64,000 nucleotides of DNA from Ruegeria sp. YS9. GTDB lineage: Bacteria; Pseudomonadota; Alphaproteobacteria; Rhodobacterales; Rhodobacteraceae. The DNA lies in NCBI RefSeq assembly GCF_024628725.1, contig NZ_CP102409.1, forward strand, positions 715,001 to 779,000, read 5' to 3'. The notes under the pieces were generated by a model. That model was not told the DNA's origin. It searched no databases and saw nothing but the letters and a program-made list of their open reading frames with translations. This document shows positions 55,476 to 63,105 of the stretch, piece by piece (positions within the stretch are counted from its first letter, which is position 1; each line of letters starts with the position of its first letter). The translations under genes were made by a program, and so were the position numbers.

Positions 55476-56339
55476 TCAGATTTTGTTCACCGGCAGCTTC
55501 AGGAATACATCGCCTTGCTCATCAGCAGGCGGCATTTGCCCCGCCCGCATGTTGACCTGCAAAGAGGGCAGGATCAGGCGCGGCATGGCAAGGGTGGCGT
55601 CCCTTGCGTCGCGCATTTCCACGAATTCTTCGATGCTCCGCCCTTTTCCGATATGGACGTTCAGCGCTTTCTGTTCGCCTACCGTCGTTTCCCAGGCATA
55701 TTCATCGCGGCCCGGCGCTTTGTAGTCATGTCCGACAAAGATGCGCGTTTCGTCTGGCAGCGACAGGATTTTCTGGATCGATTCAAACAATGTGGCTGAG
55801 GAGCCACCGGGAAAATCGCAGCGCGCCGTTCCGAAATCCGGCATGAACAGCGTGTCGCCCACAAAGGCGGCGTCGCCTATCACATAGGTCAGGCAGGCCG
55901 GGGTATGCCCCGGGGTATGGAGAACATCGCCCCGCATCTGCCCAATGTGGAAACTGTCCCCCTCCGAGAACAAGGCGTCGAACTGGCTGCCATCGCGCTG
56001 GAACTCGGTTCCTTCATTGAAGACTTTGCCGAACGTGTCCTGCACGGTGACGATCTGAGCGCCTATTCCGATTTTGCCACCCAGTTCCTGTTGCAGGTAG
56101 GGGGCCGCGGACAGGTGATCGGCGTGAACGTGGCTTTCCAGAATCCATTCGACCTTTAGATCGTGCGCGCGCACAAAGTCGATGATTGCGTCAGCCGATT
56201 TTGTCTCTGTGCGCCCCGACGCGTGATCGAAATCCAGGACACTGTCGATGATGGCGCAGGCACGCCCTTGCGGTTCATGAACAACGTAGGACACCGTGAA
56301 GGTTTGATCGTCAAAAAACGCTTTCACTGTGGGTGTCAT
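55476..56339 (-). CDS. Persulfide dioxygenase-like metallo-beta-lactamase-fold hydrolase
   Basis: A 287-aa MBL-fold protein of the Blh/ETHE1 group, which oxidises glutathione persulfide to sulfite. The metal motif is SHVHADHLSAAPYL, then LHTPGHTPACLTYV, FVGDTLFMPDFGTARCDFPGG and IFVGHDYKA, all as in this family. The ATG at 56339 has GGAGG about 6 nt upstream; the reading to 56507 is not supported. It is the first gene of the operon. The 16-nt region around 56367-56374 (CATATATG) is a palindrome near its promoter. Confidence 0.92.
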   Translation of the reverse strand: MTPTVKAFFDDQTFTVSYVVHEPQGRACAIIDSVLDFDHASGRTETKSADAIIDFVRAHDLKVEWILESHVHADHLSAAPYLQQELGGKIGIGAQIVTVQDTFGKVFNEGTEFQRDGSQFDALFSEGDSFHIGQMRGDVLHTPGHTPACLTYVIGDAAFVGDTLFMPDFGTARCDFPGGSSATLFESIQKILSLPDETRIFVGHDYKAPGRDEYAWETTVGEQKALNVHIGKGRSIEEFVEMRDARDATLAMPRLILPSLQVNMRAGQMPPADEQGDVFLKLPVNKI

Positions 56340-56582
56340 GATTTCCTCCGTATCAGTTGTCACGATCATATATGTAAAATGGAATGTGATGCAACATCGA
56401 ACCTGTGTTTGATGCGGGTCAAGGCATTCGCGATTGAAACAGCCTAAAATTTGGGTCATCCGCGCCGGATTGCCGAAAACGCGAACGTGTTGGGCAATAT
56501 CCCGCACAATTTCAGGTTAACATCAGCGGGTCTTATTCCCGTTACCTATATCTGGGATACTGGCGACACTTGGGAGGGTATT

Positions 56583-56798
56583 ATGACATCGACAAGTCTT
56601 TATTCCGAAGCAGAACGGCTTGAGCAAGAGCTCAGAAATGCGAGCCTTGATACGCGTTTGGCGCTTCAGCCGAGTGTGAGCAAGGTTGTCGACCGTATGC
56701 GACAGCAGGGGATGCAGGTGCCGTCCCGCCTGCGGCGTCTGGATGCAGCCCTGTGCGAAGACGCTATGGAAGCGCAGTTCGATAACCTGCCGGTTTGA
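56583..56798 (+). CDS. Small hypothetical helical protein
   Basis: A 71-aa, mostly alpha-helical protein (LYSEAERLEQELRNASLDTRLALQPSVSKVVDRMRQQG and RLRRLDAALCEDAMEAQFD). No domain was recognised. GGGAGGG lies 6 nt before the ATG at 56583, which supports a real gene; the in-frame extension to 56451 has no ribosome site. It is divergent from the persulfide operon and convergent with the next small membrane gene. Confidence 0.7.
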   Translation: MTSTSLYSEAERLEQELRNASLDTRLALQPSVSKVVDRMRQQGMQVPSRLRRLDAALCEDAMEAQFDNLPV

Positions 56799-56807
56799 TA
56801 CAAGAAG

Positions 56808-57026
56808 TCATCCAAAGGATATCCCGAGGATGACCAGCATCAATCCAAGAACGGACAGGAACAAAGACGCCAGGTTCCAAGGCAAAACGCCCTGAACGGT
56901 CGCGCGCAATTCGTCGTCTGACAGACCCGCTTTGCGCGCTTTCATCACGCGAAGAATACACCAGACCAGGCCGGCGAGTCCGGCCAGAGAAAGGGCTGCG
57001 CCGCCCCAGGTGATGAATTCGAACAT
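56808..57026 (-). CDS. Small two-helix membrane protein
   Basis: A 72-aa inner-membrane protein with two hydrophobic helices (ITWGGAALSLAGLAGLVWCILRVM and LASLFLSVLGLMLVILGISF) separated by a polar loop with KAGLSDDELR. It resembles small conserved Rhodobacterales membrane proteins; function unknown. A run of 11 cytosines begins 26 nt upstream of its start. Confidence 0.7.
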   Translation of the reverse strand: MFEFITWGGAALSLAGLAGLVWCILRVMKARKAGLSDDELRATVQGVLPWNLASLFLSVLGLMLVILGISFG

Positions 57027-57192
57027 GGTGCCCTACATCTCTTCTTGAACTACCCCCCCCCCCGCGCTTACCGGATCGGATCGCGCCGTACAAGCACACT
57101 TGGGGTTTGGGTGGGATTGGGTGCTTGCGACCCGGGCGGCGGCATTGTATCCGGCTTCCTGCATCAGATTTCAGCCCGTGGGACGGACGCGT

Positions 57193-57359
57193 ATGGAAGG
57201 CATCATCAACAATCAGGCTGCCCCCAACTGTCGCGTGACTGCTGATGAAACGTGCCAGTTCATCGAACGGTTTGAGGGTCTGGATGCGGTGAAAACAACC
57301 TGGTGGAACAACGAAAAGAAGCCATGGCCGAGGCCCGGGCACGTCGTTGCTTCTGCCTC
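57193..57359 (+). pseudogene. Frameshifted gapR remnant
   Basis: Frame 1 (57229-57306) reads CRVTADETCQFIERFEGLD.., matching the GapR N-terminal motif YKVTSGELRQFVERIERLE. The match then continues in another frame (57306-57350) as EQRKEAMAEARARR, aligning with DQIKEVYAESKSRG of the intact gene 100 nt downstream. The stop follows after FCL. Both halves of one gapR copy are thus present, broken by a frameshift and lacking the C-terminal part. It looks like a decayed tandem duplicate of gapR. Confidence 0.8.
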
Positions 57360-57460
57360 TAGAAAACTGTTTTGTGTGTAGCAACCAAAGCTTGAGACGA
57401 ATACACGGGGTATGAACTGTATTCTCTTAGCGGTGATGATCCAGAATTGGGAAGAATTGG

Positions 57461-57724
57461 ATGAGCATGTCGGAAGAAGCAGAAGCAAGTTACAAGGTCA
57501 CCTCTGGGGAGCTGCGCCAATTTGTTGAGCGTATCGAGCGCCTGGAGTTGGAAAAGAAAGACATCGCGGATCAAATAAAGGAAGTGTACGCAGAGAGTAA
57601 ATCACGCGGCTACGATGTGAAGGCTCTTCGCAGCATCATTTCTCTCAGAAAAAGAGATAAGGATGATATTGCCGAGCAAGAGGCTGTCATTGAGATGTAC
57701 AAAGAAGCCTTGGGCATGAACTAA
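57461..57724 (+). CDS. gapR: GapR family DNA-binding protein (DUF2312)
   Basis: An 87-aa nucleoid-associated protein of the GapR family, which binds overtwisted AT-rich DNA ahead of replication forks and promoters. The N-terminal motif YKVTSGELRQFVERIERLELEKKDIADQIKEVY and the C-terminal coiled-coil helices (RSIISLRKRDKDDIAEQEAVIEMYKEAL) are complete. It stands alone. A broken second copy lies just upstream. Confidence 0.94.
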   Translation: MSMSEEAEASYKVTSGELRQFVERIERLELEKKDIADQIKEVYAESKSRGYDVKALRSIISLRKRDKDDIAEQEAVIEMYKEALGMN

Positions 57725-58297
57725 GACCGGTTCTTGGCAAAAGTGCTATTTCAGTCAGGCTGACGAAAGCTTTGCGAAGAAAAGCGCGTCACTGGCCAAA
57801 CCTGCAACAATGTGCAGCCAGACCGGGCTGAGATTCCAAAAATCGCAGACCTGGCTGGCTGTCCGGTGATTGCTTTTTGCCTCAGTGGCCTTGTGGGTTT
57901 GCAGGGCCCTTGCGGACGACCAAATCTCGTTTTCGTTGGCAGATCTTCAATGTGTCAGAAAGCCGAAGCTGCGGTTGCTGAAGACCTTGTTGCCTTTTTT
58001 GATAGTTTATCCGAGGCAAGTCCTGCCTCGTGATTGCCCGAAGGCATGCGGCTCAAGGGCTGGTTTTTTTTGGTATTGAAAATCGTTGAAGATTCCTAAT
58101 CCGTATTTTAGCCGTGTGGCACATGCGACGGAGCTTTGCAGAATCCTCGATCGCCACTGAGGGCGCGAGCGCCGCAAAGCATCCTGTCGGTCAACCAAAG
58201 GCCGGTCATGCACCAACCAACAATGCCAGACCACTCATGTGGGGCTGATCAGCGCGACCGACACCTTTTTGGCATAGGGCTTGGTAGTGTTTTGAAC
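57725..58297. other. 573-nt stretch without a supported gene
   Basis: Between gapR and soxT I find no reading frame with a recognisable domain or ribosome site. The longest open frames (73-89 codons) look like non-coding frames. It may contain a decayed gene, like the gapR remnant nearby, or regulatory sequence. Confidence 0.5.
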
Positions 58298-59359
58298 TCA
58301 GCGCTCGGTAATGAAGGACAGTCCGGACACGAGCTGTTTCAGTCCAAGCGCCGCACCCGCAAAGATCGCGGCGAATGTCACGGGCGCGCTGTAGGCCAGA
58401 AGTGAAAAGGCAGATATGCCTTGTCCGACGCTGCAACCGACTGCGATGATCGCTCCGGGGCCCATGATCGCCGCGCCCAGCATTTGCCGTTTCAGTTCAC
58501 GTGGATCTTCGCAGGCTTCCCAGCGAAAATAGCCCTTTGACCAGGATCCCAAAAACGCGCCGATCAGAACGCCCGAGACGGATCCGACGGCAAAAGACAA
58601 CGTGTTTCCGGACGCTGTCATCAAGTAGAATATCGTGTCACCCAAGGGTGCAGCGAAGGTGTGGGTTTGCACCGGCTCACCGTCAAAACCGTGGGTCGCT
58701 ACCCAGTTCGTGCCAAGCCAGCCCGAAACGATCGCCAGTCCAACCACAGATCCCCAGAACACTTGCGCTGGCGTGCGGCGGAACTGCTGGTTCGCCAAAG
58801 CAAAGACCACCAAAACAATACCGACGGCAGAACCGAAGAGCCACGCCGGAACAGTAGTCATCCGTTCAGCAAGAAAGCTGACGCTTTGGGGGGCGCTGAG
58901 ATCCATTTCCACTGGAAACAGCCAAACCCGAAGATATGCCAGGGGGCCCGACATTACGACATACGCCGTAAGACCCATGATCAGAACGATGACGAAGGAT
59001 CGAAGGTCGCCACCGCCCAGTCTTGCCAACGCGCCATAGCCGCAGTTCCCGCTGATGGCCATTCCATAACCGAACATGAGGCCGCCCACGATCGAACCGA
59101 TCGGGTTCCAGGTCTGGGCAAGGTAGCGTGTCCCGACAGGGTCAAGCCACCCGAACGCCATGGCGGTATGGCTTCCAACAATCGCAACGCCAATCGCAAC
59201 CGCCCACATGCGAAGACGCCGATCATCATCCGCGTAAAGGTAATCTTCGATGGCACCCAACGTGCAAAAGCGCCCGATGCGTGCGGCCAGCCCCAATGCG
59301 ATGCCTCCAATCAAACCGATCAGAGCAACGGCATTTGCGTCTCCCAATGCTTCGAGCAT
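58298..59359 (-). CDS. soxT: YeeE/YedE thiosulfate transporter SoxT-like
   Basis: A 353-aa inner-membrane protein with about nine helices, full YeeE/YedE (DUF395) length. The cysteine motifs GRFCTLGAIED, ISGNCGYGALARLGGGDLRS and VGCSVGQGISAF match those that carry sulfur in TsuA-type thiosulfate transporters. It lies 41 nt after the ArsR gene on the same strand, the soxT-soxR order of Paracoccus. GGAGGAG sits before the ATG at 59359. It probably imports a sulfur species used in Sox control or oxidation. Confidence 0.92.
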   Translation of the reverse strand: MLEALGDANAVALIGLIGGIALGLAARIGRFCTLGAIEDYLYADDDRRLRMWAVAIGVAIVGSHTAMAFGWLDPVGTRYLAQTWNPIGSIVGGLMFGYGMAISGNCGYGALARLGGGDLRSFVIVLIMGLTAYVVMSGPLAYLRVWLFPVEMDLSAPQSVSFLAERMTTVPAWLFGSAVGIVLVVFALANQQFRRTPAQVFWGSVVGLAIVSGWLGTNWVATHGFDGEPVQTHTFAAPLGDTIFYLMTASGNTLSFAVGSVSGVLIGAFLGSWSKGYFRWEACEDPRELKRQMLGAAIMGPGAIIAVGCSVGQGISAFSLLAYSAPVTFAAIFAGAALGLKQLVSGLSFITER

Positions 59360-59400
59360 TGCCAGTCTCCTCCCAAAGCTGGCGGCGTCTTGACCGGCTT

Positions 59401-59751
59401 CTACGTGTCCCGGCAGAAAAGATCGTAGACGACTTCCAGTATTTGCGTCGAACGATCATCAGCCAATCTGTAATAGATAGTCTTACCCTCGCGCCGTGTT
59501 TTGACCAAGCCCTCAAAGCGCAGTCGGGACAACTGTTGGGATACGGCGGCCTGTCTCGCCGACAGCATCTCTTCCATCTGGGTGACAGACTTTTCACCCG
59601 ATGACAGATAGCACAAGATCATCAGGCGCCCCTCGTGGCTGATGGCCTTAAGGAAGTTTGATGCCGTTTGCGCGTTCTCCATCATTCGGTCCAGATCTTC
59701 TGCGCACATGTCTTTTGTGAACACTGGCAGTTTCGATGGTTTATCCAACAA
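59401..59751 (-). CDS. soxR: ArsR-family regulator SoxR, persulfide sensor-like
   Basis: A 116-aa repressor at the soxR position. The helix SARQAAVSQQLSRLRFEGLV and the two cysteines Cys47 (MILCYL) and Cys113 (DLFCRD) match BigR/SqrR/SoxR sensors of reactive sulfur. It is 82% identical to the ArsR protein at 40267. The start is TTG (59751), preceded by GAGG; the nearest ATG gives a product 14 aa shorter with no ribosome site. It is between soxS and soxT on minus. Confidence 0.92.
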   Translation of the reverse strand: MLDKPSKLPVFTKDMCAEDLDRMMENAQTASNFLKAISHEGRLMILCYLSSGEKSVTQMEEMLSARQAAVSQQLSRLRFEGLVKTRREGKTIYYRLADDRSTQILEVVYDLFCRDT

Positions 59752-59809
59752 GATCGCCTCGCTTTCTCAGCTTCACGCATTCAAAACAGTTTATGTAATA
59801 TACCGTCGT

Positions 59810-60184
59810 TTATCCAGAAGTCTCAATCTGTACCCCTGCGTCACGTAGCAGCACGCCCAACATGCCCCAAAAAAAGTCTTCGCCGGGGTACCCTTCGATC
59901 CGGCCGACTTCGCGGCCGTTGTTCAGCAAAACAAAGGTTGGAGTGTAGTACAGAGGTCTTCCCAGTTCGATTCCATCCGGCATGGATGCATGGATGTCTA
60001 TCCGCTGAAGCGGGGCGGCATTTCCTTCCGGTGTCTTCGGGTAGATCCCCGAGATTTCGGAATCCCATCGGGCACACCACATGCACCCATCTTCTTCGGC
60101 CATCAGAAGTGTCATTTCCGCCCGTAAAACCCGGGGCGAAACAAGCAGCGTGACCGCAAGCACAAGCAGGAAAAGGTGGCGCAT
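59810..60184 (-). CDS. soxS: Periplasmic thioredoxin-like protein SoxS
   Basis: A 124-aa exported thioredoxin-fold protein, with a signal peptide (HLFLLVLAVTLLVSPRVLRA) and a CMWC active site (Cys34, Cys37). It follows the Paracoccus SoxS pattern: it keeps Sox proteins, mainly SoxY, in active thiol form. Its gene is divergent from soxV with 80 nt between, which must hold both promoters and probably a SoxR operator. Confidence 0.9.
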   Translation of the reverse strand: MRHLFLLVLAVTLLVSPRVLRAEMTLLMAEEDGCMWCARWDSEISGIYPKTPEGNAAPLQRIDIHASMPDGIELGRPLYYTPTFVLLNNGREVGRIEGYPGEDFFWGMLGVLLRDAGVQIETSG

Positions 60185-60214
60185 CTCAAGCTCCGATTGA
60201 CCGCGGCGACATAT

Positions 60215-60238
60215 CTTTATTACTTTGAATGTATGAAT
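60215..60238. promoter_or_regulatory. Candidate SoxR-type operator between soxS and soxV
   Basis: On the minus strand this region reads ATTCATACATTCAAAGTAAT. The 16 nt from 60230 to 60215 match 12 of 16 positions of the palindrome upstream of soxX. The site lies in the shared soxS/soxV promoter. Confidence 0.45.
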
Positions 60239-60264
60239 GATAGCGCGCCAGGACAGGTTTGACC

Positions 60265-61005
60265 ATGCTCGACATTACATTTGCAGGAGCTCTGGTTGCT
60301 GGGCTGTTGTCCTTTCTGTCCCCCTGCATCCTTCCGATTGTGCCGTTCTACCTCAGCTATCTGGCGGGTGTCGGGATGGAGCAGATTTCCGCGAATTCCG
60401 CCATTTCCGGCAACGTTCGCCGCAGGGCAACGCTTGCTGCAATCGCATTTTCAGCGGGGATCATAACGATTTTTATGGCTCTCGGAGCCACGGCTTCGAT
60501 ATTCGGACAACTTGTTCGCGAATACTTCGATATCCTTCGTTGGATAGCGGCAGCCATCATCGTGACGATGGGTTTGCATTTCCTTGGGCTGATTCGCATC
60601 GGGTTTCTGTATCGCCAGTTTCGGGCAGACGTCGGCGAGACATCAAACCTGAGCCTGATCGGGGCATATGTTCTTGGACTGGCATTTGCTTTCGGCTGGA
60701 CGCCTTGTGTCGGGCCGGTGCTTGCTGCAATCCTGTTTACAGCGGCCGGAACCGAGACGGCTTGGCGTGGAGCGGTTCTTTTGTTCGTCTACGGGGTAGG
60801 AATGACCGCACCGTTTGTTCTGGCGGCTTTCTTGGTTCGCCCCTTCATGCAGTGGATGGCGCGGTTCAGAAAGCATTTGCCTCTGATCGAGAAGGGGATG
60901 GGCGCGTTGTTGATTCTGTTCGGCGTCCTGATCGCAACCAACTCGATCAATCAAGTCGCCCAATGGATGCTGGACCATATGCCCTGGCTTGCGGCCATCG
61001 GATAA
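60265..61005 (+). CDS. soxV: CcdA-like electron transfer protein SoxV
   Basis: A 246-aa inner-membrane protein of the CcdA/DsbD-beta fold with six helices. The two thiol-transferring cysteines are visible, in LSPCILPIVPFYL and FGWTPCVGPVLAA. It moves reducing power from cytosolic thioredoxin across the membrane to SoxW and SoxS. The ATG at 60265 (MLDITFAG) is preferred over the in-frame TTG at 60259. soxW follows 14 nt later. Confidence 0.95.
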   Translation: MLDITFAGALVAGLLSFLSPCILPIVPFYLSYLAGVGMEQISANSAISGNVRRRATLAAIAFSAGIITIFMALGATASIFGQLVREYFDILRWIAAAIIVTMGLHFLGLIRIGFLYRQFRADVGETSNLSLIGAYVLGLAFAFGWTPCVGPVLAAILFTAAGTETAWRGAVLLFVYGVGMTAPFVLAAFLVRPFMQWMARFRKHLPLIEKGMGALLILFGVLIATNSINQVAQWMLDHMPWLAAIG

Positions 61006-61019
61006 TACGGGAGGAAAAT

Positions 61020-61598
61020 ATGAAGCGAACATTGTCAGTATTGATGGCATGCTTGTTGGGCATGGCGGTTTCCGCCGCCGAGCTTGGCGACGACGGGTTG
61101 CATAAAACACCGTGGATGCGCGACACGTTCAAAGACCTTCGCGAGGATCTTGAAGAGGCGTCAGGTGAAGGCAAGCGGTTGGTTTTGTTTATCGAGCAAC
61201 AGGGCTGCATCTATTGCAAGAAAATGCACGAAGAGGTTTTCCCCCAGCCTGACCTAGCGGCGTTCATCGAAGAGAACTTTTTTGTCGTCCAACTGGATTT
61301 GCACGGAAGTACCACGGCCACCGACTTTGATGGGGAAGAGAGCGAGCAAAGAGCGCTGATGCGCAAATGGGGGATTCTGTTTACCCCGACCCTTGTATTT
61401 CTGCCGGAAGAAGTTCCCGAGGACGCCACCGCCATTGAAGCTGCGGTTGCAGTAATGCCGGGAGCGTTCGCCAAAGGAACAACTTTGGACCTTTTCACCT
61501 GGGTCTACGAGAAGCGGTACGAACTTGATAATGGTGAAGATTTTCAGCGATATCATGCGCGACGCATTCAGGGGCGAAACAATGTTTCGCAAGACTGA
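61020..61598 (+). CDS. soxW: Periplasmic thioredoxin SoxW
   Basis: A 192-aa exported thioredoxin-like protein with a signal peptide (LSVLMACLLGMAVSAA) and the active-site QQGCIYCKKMH (Cys63, Cys66). It accepts electrons from SoxV. GGAGG stands upstream. The open frame continuing from 60237 through soxV is out of frame with that gene and does not belong to it. Confidence 0.94.
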   Translation: MKRTLSVLMACLLGMAVSAAELGDDGLHKTPWMRDTFKDLREDLEEASGEGKRLVLFIEQQGCIYCKKMHEEVFPQPDLAAFIEENFFVVQLDLHGSTTATDFDGEESEQRALMRKWGILFTPTLVFLPEEVPEDATAIEAAVAVMPGAFAKGTTLDLFTWVYEKRYELDNGEDFQRYHARRIQGRNNVSQD

Positions 61599-61619
61599 GG
61601 GTCGGAGTTATAAATAAAA

Positions 61620-61639
61620 AAATTCATTGTAATGAATTT
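61620..61639. promoter_or_regulatory. Perfect palindrome, candidate SoxR operator for soxXYZA
   Basis: Arms AAATTCATT (61620-61628) and AATGAATTT (61631-61639) with a 2-nt centre. The core ATTC-N8-GAAT (61622-61637) equals the operator consensus I recall for the Rhodobacter SqrR repressor. It sits 91 nt upstream of the soxX ATG and 22 nt after the soxW stop, suiting a separate regulated promoter for soxXYZA. Confidence 0.75.
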
Positions 61640-61729
61640 AATGTTGCGACAGACCGCACTCGTCGACTACGGTACACAAATGCTTTGGGTCGCAAGGCGC
61701 CGTCGGCGTATTAGCAAATGGGAGGGATC

Positions 61730-62206
61730 ATGAAGCTGAGACTCTTAACATTGGTCTGCGCAATGACGGGGGCTGCCGCTTTTGCTGCGGAGACAGACCC
61801 GGAAAGCGTAACCTATGGTGAATATGGTGAAGTAGAGGCGTCTTTGACCGGCACCGCCGGTGATGCGGCAAATGGCGCGCTGATCGTTGGCGACAAGTCA
61901 AAAGGCAATTGCGTGGCGTGCCACGCGGTATCGGCTTTGGCCGACATTCCATTCCAGGGCGAGGTTGGCCCGGCGCTGGATGGTGCCGGTGATCGTTGGT
62001 CCGAGGCCGAGCTTCGCGGACTGGTTGCAAACGCGAAAATGACGTTCGAAGGCACGGTGATGCCGGCATTCTACAAGGATGACGGCTATATCCGCCCGGG
62101 CGACGCCTATACCGGCAAAGCCCCGACCGAGCCTCTGACGTCGATCCTGACAGCTCAGGAAATCGAAGACGTGGTCGCGTTTCTTGCGACCCTGAAAGAG
62201 CAATAG
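61730..62206 (+). CDS. soxX: Sox cytochrome c SoxX
   Basis: A 158-aa periplasmic monohaem cytochrome c, partner of SoxA. Signal peptide LTLVCAMTGAAAFA, haem motif CVACH (Cys61, Cys64, His65) and distal haem-ligand candidate Met111 in GTVMPAFY. GGAGGG precedes the ATG at 61730. SoxXA joins thiosulfate to the SoxY cysteine. It begins the structural block soxXYZA. Confidence 0.97.
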   Translation: MKLRLLTLVCAMTGAAAFAAETDPESVTYGEYGEVEASLTGTAGDAANGALIVGDKSKGNCVACHAVSALADIPFQGEVGPALDGAGDRWSEAELRGLVANAKMTFEGTVMPAFYKDDGYIRPGDAYTGKAPTEPLTSILTAQEIEDVVAFLATLKEQ

Positions 62207-62252
62207 TCGCGCTTCCAAAGTGTGATTGTCGAAGATTCAAAGGAGATTGAAA

Positions 62253-62669
62253 ATGGAACTCTCTCGCCGCGAAACTCTGGCCCTTGGGCTGGGTGCCGCG
62301 TTCCTGACAATGATGCCGCTTCGTGCAAATGCGGCCGCTGAGGATGCGATTGCCGCGTTTACAGGTGGGGCGGATGTGGCTGACGGCGGTGTTACACTGA
62401 CGGCACCTGAAATCGCCGAAAACGGAAACACCGTTCCGATCGAAGTAAGCGCCCCGGGTGCAGCGTCGATTCTGATCGTTGCAGCAGGCAACCCCGAACC
62501 GGGCGTCGCAACGTTCAATTTCGGCCCGCTGGCTGCTGAACAAGCCGCTTCGACCCGTATCCGCCTTGCGGGAACGCAAGACGTGATTGCCGTGGCGAAG
62601 ATGGCAGATGGCAGCTTTGCCAAGGCATCCGCGACCGTAAAAGTGACAATCGGCGGCTGCGGCGGCTGA
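62253..62669 (+). CDS. soxY: Sulfur carrier subunit SoxY
   Basis: A 138-aa Tat-exported protein (SRRETLALGLGAAFL signal, cleavage after LRANAAA) ending GGCGG, with the sulfur-bearing Cys136 in the flexible C-terminus. SoxYZ holds the sulfur during oxidation. AGGAG sits before the ATG at 62253. It follows soxX by 46 nt and precedes soxZ. Confidence 0.97.
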   Translation: MELSRRETLALGLGAAFLTMMPLRANAAAEDAIAAFTGGADVADGGVTLTAPEIAENGNTVPIEVSAPGAASILIVAAGNPEPGVATFNFGPLAAEQAASTRIRLAGTQDVIAVAKMADGSFAKASATVKVTIGGCGG

Positions 62670-62705
62670 TAGCCACGCATGCCTCGAAGAACAGGAGACT
62701 AACCA

Positions 62706-63035
62706 ATGGCATCCGGTGTGAAACCCCGCGTCAAGGTTCCGAAGAAAGCCGCTGCTGGCGAAGCCGTCACGATCAAGACACTGATCAGCCACAAGATGGA
62801 AAGCGGACAGCGCAAGGACAAAGAAGGCAACGTCATACCTCGGTCGATCATCAACCGTTTCACCTGCGAGTTTAACGGCGAAATGGTGATTGATGTGACG
62901 ATGGAGCCGGCAATTTCTACCAATCCGTATTTTCAGTTTGAGGCAACCGTGCCCGAGGCAGGTGAGTTCGTGTTCACCTGGTACGATGACGACGGCTCTG
63001 TCTACGACGAGAAGAAATCGATCGAGATCGCCTGA
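62706..63035 (+). CDS. soxZ: Sulfur carrier complex subunit SoxZ
   Basis: A 109-aa SoxZ with the typical lysine-rich start (GVKPRVKVPKKAAAG), ISHKMESGQRKDKEGNVIP and VFTWYDDDGSVYDEKKSIEIA. It has no signal peptide and is exported as a complex with SoxY. It sits 36 nt after soxY. Confidence 0.97.
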   Translation: MASGVKPRVKVPKKAAAGEAVTIKTLISHKMESGQRKDKEGNVIPRSIINRFTCEFNGEMVIDVTMEPAISTNPYFQFEATVPEAGEFVFTWYDDDGSVYDEKKSIEIA

Positions 63036-63105
63036 CGGCTCGACCACTAAGGCAGATCAGCGCCGGACATGACGTTTGGCGCTGGTCCACCAAGGGAGGA
63101 ACGTA

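Noticed and set aside
57812..58033. Small open frame of 73 codons between gapR and soxT
   Set aside because: No ribosome site or family similarity; the translation looks random.
60237..61020. Extension of soxW upstream through soxV
   Set aside because: It overlaps soxV in another frame; soxW has its own ribosome site and signal peptide at 61020.
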